Source: Wyeomyia smithii
Lineage: Eukaryota; Arthropoda; Insecta; Diptera; Culicidae
Reading direction: 5' to 3'
Assembly: GCF_029784165.1 (NCBI RefSeq)
Contig: NC_073694.1
Span: 78,827,542-78,891,541, forward strand
Length of the DNA stretch: 64,000 bases
Within the stretch, counting starts at the first letter, position 1; every line of letters starts with the position of its first letter. Below are positions 1 through 10,122 of this stretch, piece by piece. The translations under genes were made by a program, and so were the position numbers. The notes beneath the pieces were generated by a model, which saw only the letters and a list, made by a program, of their open reading frames with translations, had not been told where the DNA came from and searched no databases.

Positions 1-18
1 TCCGATCTTCTACAAAGT

Positions 19-30
19 TTCTTGGGATAG
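19..30. repeat. Target-site duplication, left copy, of the Jockey LINE
   Basis: TTCTTGGGATAG directly abuts the A tail. Its partner is at 5754-5765. Confidence 0.85.
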
Positions 31-267
31 TTTTTTTTTTTAAGGGGGTTGTTAGTTTGTTAGTAGCTTAAGTATTTATGATAAATATTAGTAAATAATG
101 AGTATGTGTGTCCAATCACAAATGGTGACTTCTCAACACTGTTAGTAATTTGTAATTTTAATTGTTAGGATTTGTTTGCTTTCGCAATTAGGACTTATCA
201 TTCGTAGGGGTTTAAACTTACTTGTCAGAAAAGAGGAAGTAAAGTTACAACTAACTTATTTGCTAAC

Positions 268-1873
268 TTATTGGCTATGAAGAGAGCTTATCGTAACAAT
301 TGAGGATTGCAACGATTTTTGTCGAAAATTGTTAATAATTTTATTTGACATAGCTTCCAATGGTTCAACACCAGTAAGTCTATGTAATTCGAGTGTACCA
401 AACCAAGGAGGACGCTTCAAAATCATTTTCAGAATTTTATTCTGAATCCTTTGGAGCGTTTTATTCCTTGTTGAATAGCAACTTGACCAGATCGGTACAG
501 CATAAAGCATTGCTGGTCTAAAAATTTGTTTGTAAATCAAAAGTTTGTTCTTTAATCAAAGTTTAGAATTCCTGTTAATGAGAGGATATAAACATCTCGT
601 ATATTTGATGCACTTGGCTTGTATACTCTCAATGTGCTCTTTGAAAATAAGATTTTTATCATAAATTAGTCCCAAGTACTTAACCTTGTCGGACCAACTT
701 AAAATAACCCCATTCATCTTGACAACGTGATTATTGTTTGGCTTAAGGAAAGAAGCCCTAGGCTTATGCGGAAAAAATATCATTTGAGTTTTAGAAGCAT
801 TGGGAGAGATTTTCCACTTTTGCAAGTAGGAAGAAAAAATATCTAAACTTTTCTGCAATCGACTGCATATGACACGAAGGCTTTTTCTTTTTACGGAAAT
901 GCTTGTGTCATAGCAGAACAATGACTTTGTGCATCCTGGAGGCAAATCAGGAAGATCTGAAGTGAATATGTTGTACAGGACTGGACCCAAGACTGAACCT
1001 TGAGGTACACCTGCTCTGACAGGATAGATTATCAGATTTTGAATTCTGATAGACAACCTGCAGAGTTCGATCAGTAAGATAATTTTTTAAAATTTTGATT
1101 AGGAAGATTGGAAAATTCAAAGATTGCCATTTCGCAATCAAACCTTTATGCCAAACACTGTCGAATGCTTTTTCTATGTCTAAAAGAGCAGCTCCAGTGG
1201 AATAACCTTCAGATTTGTTAGCTCGTATCATATTAGTAACTCTGAGCAATTGATGAGTTGTGGAATGCCCATGGCGAAATCCAAACTGTTCATTTGCAAA
1301 AATTGCATTTTTGTTGATGTGTGGCATCATTCTGTTAAGAATAATTCTCACAAACAGTTTACTTATTGAAGAAAGCAAACTGATTGGTCGATAACTTGAA
1401 ACTTCAGCTGGGTTCTTATCCGGTTTTAAAATTGGAGTAATTTTTGCATCTTTCCATGATTTGGGAAAATATGCAATTTTGAAGCAGCAATTGAAAATTT
1501 TCACTAAAAATTCCATTGTGCTCTCAGGGAGATGTTTGATTAGTATATTAAAGATTCCATCGTCACCAGGTGCTTTCATATTTTTGAAATTTTTAATAAT
1601 TGATTTAATCTCATTCAAGTTAGTTTCAATTATTTCTGCAGGTAAAAAATTCTGGGAAGAAATTAAATCAAATTGACGTGTGACTTCATTTTTAATTGGA
1701 TTTACAAAATTCAAATTTGAGTTATGAACACTCTTAAACTGCTGAGCAAGTCTTTGAGCCTTTTGTTCATTGGATACAAGAAAACGTTCACCATCTTTTA
1801 AAACTGGAATAGGCTTTGAAGGTTTCCTAAGAATCTTCGACAGCTTCCAAAAAGGTTTTGAATATGGTTTCAA
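268..1873 (-). pseudogene. LINE ORF2, reverse transcriptase domain, inactivated
   Basis: Reverse transcriptase of the same Jockey element. In order: SSYRPISLLSSISKLF (fingers), FANEQFGFRHGHST, LDIEKAFDSVWHKGL carrying the first catalytic Asp, a frame break near 1050, GVPQGSVLGPVLYNIF, then the catalytic box, then KVKYLGLIYDKN. The box normally reads ADD but here reads FCYDTS, so the first Asp of the pair is Tyr: a loss-of-function change independent of the frameshift. A TGA replaces a TGT codon near 560. The C-terminal tail (268-540) ends near TISSLHSQ and matches the copy at 35.8-36.1 kb almost word for word. Confidence 0.9.
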
Positions 1874-1957
1874 TTTTTCAACTTTAGTCTCAAAATTTTG
1901 ATTTCTCAGAAGAGTAAATCTATGTTTAATCTCTTTCTGTAAATCTTTATAAATAGT

Positions 1958-3217
1958 TTAAAAAACAGGGTCGCGAGAACGTTGATATTGACGTCTGCGG
2001 ACATTTTTCAAACGAATTAGAAGTTGAAGATTTTCGTCAATTATTGGTGAATCAAATTTCATTTGAGCCTTTGGAACAGAATAATTCCTGGCATCAACAA
2101 TTGCACATTTTAATGCTTCCAAAGCAAAATCAATATTCACTTCGTTTTGCAAATCAAGCTCATTATTGAAATTTCTCTCAATATGAGTTTTGTATCTTTC
2201 CCAATTAGCCTTGTTATAATTGAAAACAGAGCTCATAGGGTTTAAAACTGATTCATGTGATAAAGAAAAGGTTATTGGAAGATGGTCAGAATCAAAGTCA
2301 GCATGTGTGATCAAATCACTACATACATGATTTGATCTGTTAGCACCAAATCAATTGTTGAAGGGTTTCTTACAGAAGAAAAGCATGTAGGACTATTCGG
2401 AGACAAAATAGAATAGTATCCTGAAGAACAATCATTGAATAAAATTTTGCCATTGGAATTACTTTGAGAATTATTCCATGAACGATGTTTAGCGTTAAAA
2501 TCGCCGATTATAAAAAATTTCGAACGATTTCTGGTGAGTTCTTGTAAATCACCTTTACAATAATTTTTGTGCTCGCGTGTGCATTGAAATGGTAAATATG
2601 CTGCGGCAATAAATGAAATCCCAAGTTCAGTTTGAACTTCAATTCCCAAAGTTTCAATAACTTTCGTCTCAAGATGGGGAAGAGCACGATGTTTGATTCG
2701 GCGATGAATAACAATTGCAACTCTACCGCCCTATCATATCTATGAACCACGTAATTGGGATCATATTTTAATTTTATGTTAGGTTTCAAAAATGTTTCAG
2801 TAATAATTGCAATATGCACATTATTTACTGTTAAAAAATTAAAAAGCTCATTCTCATTGGCCTTCAATGAGCGAGCATTCCAAATTAATATTTTAATTGT
2901 TTTATTTAAAACCATTGCTAAATTTTAAATTAGAAACAATTTTAATAGTTAAATTTGTGCCTATTTGAATGGCTTCTGGGGAAGAGCACGATGTTTGATT
3001 CGGCGATGAATAACAATTGCAACTCCACCGCCCTATCATATCTATGAACCACGTAATTGGGATCATATTTTAATTTTATGTTAGGTTTCAAAAATGTTTC
3101 AGTAATAATTGCAATATGCACATTAATTACTGTTAAAAAATTAAAAAGCTCATTCTCATTGGCCTTCAATGAGCGAGCATTCCAAATTAATATTTTAATT
3201 GTTTTATTTAAAACCAT
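1958..3217 (-). pseudogene. LINE ORF2, AP endonuclease domain, frameshifted
   Basis: Apurinic-type endonuclease that nicks target DNA for target-primed reverse transcription. Visible in order are an N-terminal block with IWNARSLKANENE and TETFLKPNI (before 2730), then in another frame AAAYLPFQ and IIGDFNAKHRSWNN (2311-2649), then FDSDHLPITFSL (2270-2300) and a linker to the RT. Frame breaks lie near 2730 and 2315, with a stop at 1958. Because of a tandem duplication, the ORF2 start and first ~65 codons occur twice, with ATGs at 3217 and 2915. Key endonuclease residues (N of the first block, D/N of GDFN, SDH) are still recognisable. Confidence 0.85.
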
Positions 3218-3278
3218 TGCTAAATTTTAAATTAGAAACAATTTTAATAGTAAAATTTGTGCCTATTTGAATGGCTTC
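2676..3278 (-). repeat. 302-bp tandem duplication of the ORF1/ORF2 junction
   Basis: 2676-2976 is repeated at 2978-3278 with only a few substitutions (for example CTCTACCG versus CTCCACCG). The duplication copies the end of ORF1, the overlapping ORF2 start and the first part of the endonuclease. It arose inside this LINE copy or its immediate source. Confidence 0.92.
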
Positions 3279-5533
3279 AAACATTGATTTTGCCTGCAAC
3301 ATGGCGTTCATAAGATCGAACATTGCCTGTTGCAAAAAAGAAAGTTTACCTGCCGTAATAGGCCCCAGGCAGTTGACATTAGAAAAAATATTTTCGGCAG
3401 CAATATTAGCTGGAGTAATAGGTGTACAATTATTTTCTAGCGTGTTTTGCTGGCCCATTTCGGTCATTTTCGAACTACCAACACTAGGCGGTATAATGTT
3501 CGAACTACCTGTAACCTGTCCATAAGAAAAACGGGTATGCAAAGGAGTAGGTAAACTATGCGTCACTGGTACGCATGGAGAATTTTGTTTTGAAGTTTGT
3601 TTTGAATTTCGTTTATCTTGCCTTGCCTTAACAATTGCTAAACGGGCTGGGCATTGATAAAAATTCGACATATGGTTGCCGTTACAATTCGCACAGCGAA
3701 AATTTTTACTCTCTTTCACAGGACATGTGTCCTTTTTGTGAGAAGAGTCTACACAAATGAGGCATTTTTGGTCCATGTTACAAAACTTTGAACCATGGCC
3801 ATAACGTCGGCAAACGCGGCATTGGGTGATATGCTTTTCACCTCCTCAAACTTTCGATATGATTCCCATTTTACACGCACGTTATATAAAGCAATTGCTT
3901 TTTCAAAAAATTTTAAGTTATTAACCTCACTGCGGTTAAAATGAATTAAATAATTTACAAGGGAAATTCCAGTTCGCTGACTGTTTTCGCCTCGTGATTT
4001 TTGTTTCATCAGAATTACTTGGGTAGGGGCTATACCAAGTAATTCTGTCAAAGTAATTTTGATCTCATCAACGGTTTGATCGTTGGTGAGACCTTTCAAT
4101 ACGACCTTGAACGGCTTGGCGCTCTTCGTATCGTATGAAAAAATACTACAAGGTATACAGCCCTAGGGTTGTATGAAATGGTCACGTGGGACTAAACACT
4201 GTAGGGGATTTTTTGTTACAAAATATACAGAGCCTGCAGACAGAATCAAGGTGTTTGCTCAGCGACTGTACGTATTTTTATTTTCAGCCTCCCCTGGAAA
4301 TCAATTTTTTGAATTTTCTAAATTCTAATGAATCTTAGTAAATAATCCAAAAATTCACAAGCATTCGCAGGCTCTTACCCTTCTACAAATGTGTATATGT
4401 GGAATTTACTCTTTCGATACTATCCGGTCACGATTATTTAGTGAATATCGAAGATAAAATTGAATAAATATCCGTTGCAAAATCCACAATTCTTGTGGAA
4501 TAGTTCATGGTAATCATATTTATGAGATAAACTTTAAATCACCATCAACAACAGCATTGCAGTTTTTCCTCGATTGCATACGTATAAAAATGTACGAACA
4601 AAAGTGTACTACTGCAATACGGATAGTACCGCTGCAGTATGAATAGGAGTGTACCGCCGAAATGTACGGATAGAAGAGTACCGCTGCAATCATAGACGAC
4701 GAGAGACCTGCGGTTCTTTACTCCACTGATACTGTTGCTGTTACCAGCATGTTTTCCTACAAGACATCAGTTTTTATGAGGTTTTGAAAGCAGGTCTAGA
4801 AATTGTTCAGGAATGGAGATTGTTTCAAACTTTTCGGAAAACTTTTACCTTCGAGACATCATGTTAGTCTAAGCTCATGGAAGCAAAAATAAATTGACCT
4901 ATTGGGACGGGGAGACTCTGTCAATTTTTATATCGATATTGATACAGAGAATATCACGGGGAACGGATGGTGTCCATTCACGCCGTCTGTGCTAGGGATG
5001 CTCGCATGTAATTGGTTCATTTTTCGCGTAAGTTTTCCTGTAACTTTTTATCAATTTTCACCGTTGAGCAGTAAAGTAATAATGATAACTAGCGTTTTAT
5101 AAATGTGTTACACATTTTATCTATCCAACAACATATTGGTTATTGTTATCCATCATGTGGTTATGCTGCTATTAACGTTTGAAATCTGACGCAACATTTG
5201 CCAGTTTCATTTCCAATTTTACAGAATGCATCCCAGTATAGTAAACAAAGACGTAGTCCCACGTCAAAAATTATACATCTTTTCAGTTAAATACTGAATA
5301 AGACGATTTCAATGTTTGGGCCAGTAAACGGCATTCGCACAATAGGTGGAACTTTCTCCTTTTTTACAGAAATTTCACTTTGAATAGTTCTACTTTCGAA
5401 CATTTCAATTTCGCCGGCTTCTTGCTCAGGCAGAATATCATATAAATTTTCACTGCATAAGCTAGTTTCAGAAAGAGATGTCTCTCTTTTTCTCCCCGTA
5501 GCTATGCGTGGTTTTTATTTTTCGTCCTGCCAT
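3204..5533 (-). pseudogene. LINE ORF1 (gag-like nucleic-acid-binding protein), interrupted
   Basis: ORF1 of the Jockey element, an RNA-binding gag-like protein that packages element RNA. The C-terminal part (3204-4140) holds three zinc knuckles in a row, starting CRVCRRYGHGSKFC, CLICVDSSHKKDTC and CANCNGNH, after a region reading KPFKVVLKGL. The N-terminal part (about 5295-5533) is an acidic region ending near PPIVRMPFTGPNIEIV. The two parts are separated by an inserted element at 4148-5288. Dropping that insert and one copy of its 7-bp flank keeps the frame open across the join. There is a 1-base indel near 5515 and another (extra A) near 3835 that separates the first knuckle from the upstream frame. 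The stop at 3204-3206 overlaps the ORF2 ATG at 3215-3217. Confidence 0.8.
4148..5288. mobile_element. Non-coding element nested in the LINE ORF1
   Basis: A 1141-bp insert flanked by AAATACT at 4141-4147 and 5289-5295. Near both ends is the inverted pair ACGTGGGACTA (about 4176, and in reverse complement near 5252-5268), so the ends are subterminally inverted. The right ~440 bp (about 4835-5275) is alignable by eye with 11048-11488, and the ends resemble those of 10123-11490, so the two are family members. No transposase is visible. It is not piggyBac (TTAA only on one side) and lacks TG...CA LTR ends. Superfamily unknown. Confidence 0.7.
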
Positions 5534-5718
5534 TTCAGGTGATACGAAAAAAGTTCAAAAATAATATCAAATTGCAAGTATTGAGAAAGGAAGAAATAGG
5601 TAGTCTTGAGAAAGACTGATGTAAGTTAACTTCCAGGTAATCTTTAAAAGACACACTGACAAAACACAAACTTTGAAGCTATAGGCAGTCAAAGACCAGT
5701 CCACAAGCAACCGAAAAT

Positions 5719-5753
5719 ACGTCTGATCTGTCGGGCAGCTCTAGACGCACTGA
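5719..5753 (-). promoter_or_regulatory. Internal initiator plus DPE promoter of the Jockey LINE
   Basis: Reading the minus strand from 5753, the element begins TCAGTG, an arthropod initiator. If the A at 5751 is +1, AGACGT occupies +28 to +33 (5724 down to 5719), which is the exact spacing of the downstream promoter element. Jockey-type LINEs are known to use TATA-less internal promoters of this kind. The placement at the edge of the target duplication supports a full-length 5' end. Confidence 0.75.
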
Positions 5754-5765
5754 TTCTTGGGATAG
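5754..5765. repeat. Target-site duplication, right copy, of the Jockey LINE
   Basis: Exact 12-bp match to 19-30, directly upstream of the element's 5' initiator sequence. Confidence 0.85.
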
Positions 5766-6105
5766 TTATGGTTTCAATTTGGTTGCTTGAATTAGTTCTG
5801 AATTCAGCTGCCAAGGTGCCGTTGCGATGCCGATTTCTTTTTTCATACGGTTAAGCTTTGTGGGTATCAACAAAGTTGAAGATCTCTCAATTTTATGAAA
5901 CATTACAAAATATACAAAATTTTTAGCTGTTCAAGTTTCAAAGATCTACGATTTTTTATAAAACATAATTTTATTTTTATTTTTTTTTTTCATTGTGATA
6001 TTTTTCTGAGCTCGCTCGAATTAATTTCATACAATTTTTTTCTCGATAGTTATGGAATAATTACGTCTTTTTTCCGATTATAGAAATTTTTAAATACTTA
6101 ACTGC
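5766..6105. other. AT-rich stretch, nothing recognised
   Basis: Flank of the LINE insertion site. Only short A/T-rich frames are present and no repeat recurs within the window. Confidence 0.5.
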
Positions 6106-6862
6106 CGGTAACCGCAAGTCAGTTCCATCTGTAATTTTGTCAATTTTTAGTTAGCATCGGATTTTGGCCTATCTTTGAGTGTATTTTCAGATGTACCGAT
6201 AAAAAATAGTGGTTTGTTCAACAAAAGTGGAAATCAATACCAAGTCGAATTGTCACATTATGAAAAGTATCCGCAAGTCAGTCATAGAAGAAAAATAACC
6301 GAGTCAGTTTCAATTTAAAAAAAAAACATACATAATACAATAAAATGGATGGGGAGCGGAGAAGAGAAGTTTGATATGACCGTTTATATTAAAATAAGTC
6401 GTCTAGTACCAATTATCAGTTATTGGGATTATTTATTAGTTTGAATTGGTGTTGAATTTATGTGCAGCAATTTTCTGCTAAAACTAATTCAAGTCCATTT
6501 TTTTCTTGGTTCACTTCTTCGTGGATCTATCCGGAAGTCTTCAATAAAGAGAAAACTTCCACCAGAATCCAGTAAATCCAAAGGTGATGCTCGAACCTCA
6601 AACGGATTTTGGTTATCTTGACATTTGTTGTCGGATGAACCAACTGCAGTCACGCCTTCAGTTTCTTCATCCGAATCCTCACCGGATGAGCTTTCATAAG
6701 TTCCGTACATCATGAGATTTTACATATTTTAAACTGTTCTCATGGACACTACACTACACTTCCGAACTGCGAAGAATTGACAGCTTTTCACGACAACGAA
6801 TAACAACACGTCAACAAGCACTATAGTATCAACGTGGCAATGTGACTGACTTGCGGTTACTT
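6106..6862. mobile_element. Candidate small TIR element with GCAAGTCAGT motifs
   Basis: GTAACCGCAAGTCAGT at about 6108-6123 recurs in reverse complement at 6845-6860, giving a 16-bp inverted pair around ~750 bp. The core CCGCAAGTCAGT also occurs at 6271-6282 and, as CGGCAAGTCAGTCA, at 6885-6898. The enclosed minus-strand frame (6489-6713) is acidic and serine-rich at its N terminus. No target duplication was found, so the element call is tentative. Confidence 0.4.
6489..6713 (-). CDS. Small acidic Ser/Glu-rich reading frame, unknown
   Basis: A 74-codon frame beginning MMYGTYESSSGEDSDEE and ending with a basic tail (EPRKKWT). Composition is acidic and Ser-rich near the start, hydrophobic in the middle, and basic at the end. 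I do not recognise it. Its position between inverted GCAAGTCAGT motifs would fit the N terminus of a decayed transposase, but a chance frame or a host exon is equally possible. Confidence 0.25.
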   Translation of the reverse strand: MMYGTYESSSGEDSDEETEGVTAVGSSDNKCQDNQNPFEVRASPLDLLDSGGSFLFIEDFRIDPRRSEPRKKWT

Positions 6863-6900
6863 TTCTCTTCAGTGTAGAATGTAACGGCAAGTCAGTCACA
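6841..6900. repeat. 20-bp-arm hairpin built from the GCAAGTCAGTCACA motif
   Basis: 6841-6860 and 6881-6900 are reverse complements with one mismatch, separated by a 20-base loop. Confidence 0.85.
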
Positions 6901-7040
6901 TTCAAGGTTTTTATCATAAAATCAATGATTTCAGTAGTTTTCACAACGTAATTAGTGCAGGCTAGTATGCAAACTATACTTTAGCATGAATATTGAAAAT
7001 GAAAATAAGAAAATGAAAATTGAAAATGAACATGAAAATA

Positions 7041-7175
7041 GTTTTTCTGCGTCTAAAGTCACACCTTCTATTCCCATTTATTTTCGCATTCTCGAAAACT
7101 ACATACATTGCCCGCTTTACTAAACCTAAACTGTAAGTCATATGACAAAAATGAAATTAGTTCGTAGAGTAAAAT
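7041..7175 (+). repeat. Dispersed repeat, copy 1 (SINE body-like)
   Basis: About 135 bp starting GTCTAAAGTCACACCTTCT. It recurs as a direct repeat at 7512-7646, including ACTACATACATTGCCCGCTT and the end near GAAATTAGTTCGTA. This copy lacks the tRNA-like head seen upstream of copy 2. Confidence 0.85.
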
Positions 7176-7403
7176 TTGCATAAACAGAGCTCTCCCGTAA
7201 TACGCATTTAGTGGGGTTTGGCCACCAACTGAAGTGTCTCATCGCTTGCGTCGCTGTAGATTTAATAAGTCGTTATACACAGTGTGCGTAAAGAGACCAC
7301 TCTCTCAGTTACAGAAATGAACTCCCACATGGCAGTGTGTGCAGTTCATCGTGGCGTGCTGAGATACGGGAACACAATAATAGAGAGTGATTCGACATTG
7401 GTC

Positions 7404-7646
7404 TTAGGGGGAGTTATACCTTTCCTAGTAGTTTAATTGGCTAAAACACCTTGCCAGAGACAACGGAGATTGCGGGTTCGAGTCCCGTCTGGACGAGGGA
7501 AATTTTTTTCCAAGTCTAAAGTCACACCTTCTTTTTCCGTTCATTTTCGCATTCTAGAAAACTACATACATTGCCCGCTTTACTAAACTTAAAATGTAAG
7601 TCATATGACAAAAATGAAATTAGTTCGTAAAGCTAAGTTTACTTGC
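7404..7646 (+). mobile_element. tRNA-derived SINE with head and body
   Basis: A tRNA-like head (7404-7500) has an A-box-like TAGTTTAATTGG and a B box GGTTCGAGTCCC, the two internal RNA polymerase III promoter elements at tRNA-like spacing. It is followed by the 135-bp body shared with 7041-7175. The cloverleaf is imperfect (poor anticodon arm), so this is a SINE and not a tRNA gene. No clear target duplication. Confidence 0.6.
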
Positions 7647-7673
7647 CAGCATGATGTTTTTTCCTTAAACGAA

Positions 7674-8070
7674 AGGTAAGAAACGGCTCAAGCAGTGGCG
7701 CCTATTTTAATCAGTTGAAGAAAAACTCCTGAATTTTGATCAATATTGACAATTTCAATTACAGGAGCGAAAACTCTGATAAACTAGTTTTCTTACAAAT
7801 ACATTTCAAGTTCAACACGAAAACATCAATCGAGAAAATCCAACCAAAATTGTAGCCATTGAGGCGCTATTTTGATGCCGAAGAAGGGTGATTTAACTCA
7901 TGTCCCCCGACTAGTAACGTTATATACTGAAGATCAGACCCGACAGAGAGGAAAATAGCAGACAAATGTTTATACTTATGTTTGTATTTAACCTTACACA
8001 TTACAGTGTTGAGACGAATATTTCGTCTCAATACTGCTGCATAAGCTGTTTGAAATAGGCTCGCTGCCCT
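7674..8070 (+). mobile_element. Degenerate MITE related to the element at 60038-60541
   Basis: Shares the start (AACGGCTCAAGCAGTGGCGC versus AACGGCTTAAGCAGTAGCGC), the middle (TTTTGATCAATAT, CGACAATTTCAAT) and the TATTTCGTCT segment with the better preserved copy at 60 kb, in the same orientation. The right end is worn (CTCGCTGCCC). Confidence 0.6.
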
Positions 8071-8259
8071 TTTTTGCCATTTTTTCTAGCAATAAGTATT
8101 ACGCACGTTATGTGCGGAGATTTTGGATATTACTTATATCACTGATCTTGTAATAACATTTCTCAACAGATAAAGAATTGAGTATACAGAAATAAAAGAA
8201 AACAACATAATAACAGTGAACAGTTCCACAGAAAATTTTCCAGTTTAAATATTTTTTTT
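8071..8259. other. Short unassigned spacer
   Basis: AT-rich with no coding signal. Confidence 0.4.
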
Positions 8260-9583
8260 TAAATTGTCATTTTTGATTTGGCTGAAACTTTGCATAGATG
8301 TCTCTATAGGCAAAAGATGCCATTTTGTGTTATTTGTTCAGTTTTTTGGAACACGACTCATTTTTGGGAATTTATTGAAAAATGCTATTTTGTGGAGGTA
8401 TTGATGATTACAAATATTTTTCGGGCCAAAATAGTTTGTTTGATCGCTATGACGTCTTCGGCAAAGTTGTAGATGACAATATTGCCTTTCCAAAAAGAAT
8501 ATACACTCTTAGAAAAAAACTTTTTTTGTGAAAAAAGTAAAATTAAAAATAATTATCTAAAAATCATTTTTTTTTAATAAAAACTACAAAAGATTACCTA
8601 AGCAATGAAACCTGTTCGATCATAGAGAAATCAAGAAAAAAAAGTAACGATTTTTTGAAAAATTTTTAAATTTTTTTCACAGGGTTTTTTTTTATGAAAG
8701 GACAAAATTATTATTTACGACTTTGTCAAAGACCGTTTCGACTGTAAAAATATTTTTAATTCCCCATAGAGTGCTCTATGGCAAATTAAACATATTTCTA
8801 CAGCCAAAACGGTTTGTTTGATTGACATCAGTAAAATGGTAGATGACAATTATGTCCTTCAAAAAAAATTATGCCCCTCGAAAAAAAATTTAAAAAACAA
8901 TTTTTTTTTATTTACTTCTGGTCGAGCGTCTTGATAGAATATTTACACTACACATTACACTTTTATCCACTTTCACTATTTAATTCTATCACTTTTCACT
9001 TATCACTTGCATATACGTATTTCAACGCTTACTTAGCGTAGCGCCTTCGTCAGTGCTTATTTGGAATAAGTACTGACGAAGGCGCTAAGTAAGCGTTGAA
9101 ATACGTATATGCAATTGATAAGTGAAAAGTGATAGAACTTAATAGTGAAAGTGGATAAAAAATTTTTTTACAACAAATCATAACTTTTTTTTCTTGATTT
9201 CTCCATGATCGGACCGGTTGTATTGTTTAGGTAATCTTCTATAGTTTTTAAATAAAAAAAATAGATTTAAAATTAAACAGCTTTTTTCGATTTTTTTTTT
9301 AAATTTTTATTTTAACTAACAAAAAAAAATTCTCAGAGTGTATATTTTTTCCGGAAAGACAAAATTGTTATCTACAACTTTGCCAAAGACGTCATACCGA
9401 TCAAACAAACCGTCTTGACCCTAAAAACATTTGTAATCATCAATACCTTCCCAAAATAGCATTTTTCAATAGCTTCTCAAAAATAAGTCGTGTTCCAAAA
9501 AGTTAAACAAATAGCACATAATGGCATCTTATACTTATAGAAACATCTATGCAAAGTTTCAGCCAAATCAAAACTGGTCGATT
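8260..9583. mobile_element. Large foldback element with palindromic core
   Basis: The sequence from about 8267 (TTGATTTGGCTGAAACTTTG) is mirrored in reverse complement ending near 9583. The centre near 9061 is an almost perfect palindrome, with about 100 bases on each side including AGCGCCTTCGTCAGT and its complement. The left arm is longer because a degenerate module (GTAGATGACAAT, AAACGGTTTGTTTGAT) is repeated within it. No protein frame is credible. Foldback or long-TIR non-autonomous transposon; superfamily unknown. Confidence 0.8.
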
Positions 9584-10122
9584 GAATTGGTTGCTCGTTT
9601 TCTTGTGGAATTGCTCTAGTGTGTTTCCCTGCGATGCGCGAATGTATTTTACCACCTGTTTTTGTGCGATAGCCGACAACCGGTCTACATTTACGAGTGA
9701 AAGCTTACTTACGACGCACACTAACGAAGTGAAATCAAATGAAAGTGTTGATCGTTTACAAGTCTGAACTATGTACTAGAAAACGGAAGTCTCTTCCCGA
9801 TCAAATGATTATAACAATTTGTGTTACCGTGGAATGGGGTGAAATTTATCAGTGGGGTGAAATTGATTGCCTGAAAATTCGTGATAAAAATACTCATCAA
9901 AAGATACTGATCTTATAACACTAGGCAATGTTTACGTGTCCTTAAACCTAAAATGCAACTTTTGCAAGATTCACATAAGTGTCAAAGTTAACCCTTGCAT
10001 GCAATTTTACATGTTTTCGAAAACTTCTTCTAACTCAGTCAAAACTCAATCAAATTTGATCAAACAAGTTTTCAAATAACAAAAAAGTAGGAGGGTGGTT
10101 TCAGAGACACGCCCACAAAGTT

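Larger units (their letters stand above)
31..5753 (-). mobile_element. Near full-length, degenerate Jockey-clade LINE
   Basis: A non-LTR retrotransposon read right to left. In order it has a 5' UTR, ORF1 (gag-like, three CCHC knuckles), ORF2 (AP endonuclease, then reverse transcriptase), a 3' UTR and an 11-base A tail (T run at 31-41 on the plus strand). The 12-bp sequence TTCTTGGGATAG occurs at 19-30 and again at 5754-5765, exactly outside both ends, which fits a target-site duplication. The element is dead: frameshifts and stops lie in both ORFs and a catalytic Asp is lost. ORF1 is interrupted by another element (4148-5288) and a 302-bp segment is duplicated. Shorter copies of the same family lie at 15598-16050 and 35082-36391. 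The Jockey clade is inferred from the ORF order, knuckles and RT motifs; the family name is unknown. Confidence 0.9.

Noticed and set aside
4148..5288. Solo LTR or piggyBac element
   Set aside because: The ends are not TG...CA, TTAA is present on the right side only, and the flanking duplication is 7 bp.
7404..7500. True tRNA gene
   Set aside because: A and B boxes are present but the cloverleaf does not close, and a SINE body follows. The same applies at 17.5, 23.2, 26.6 and 54.7 kb.
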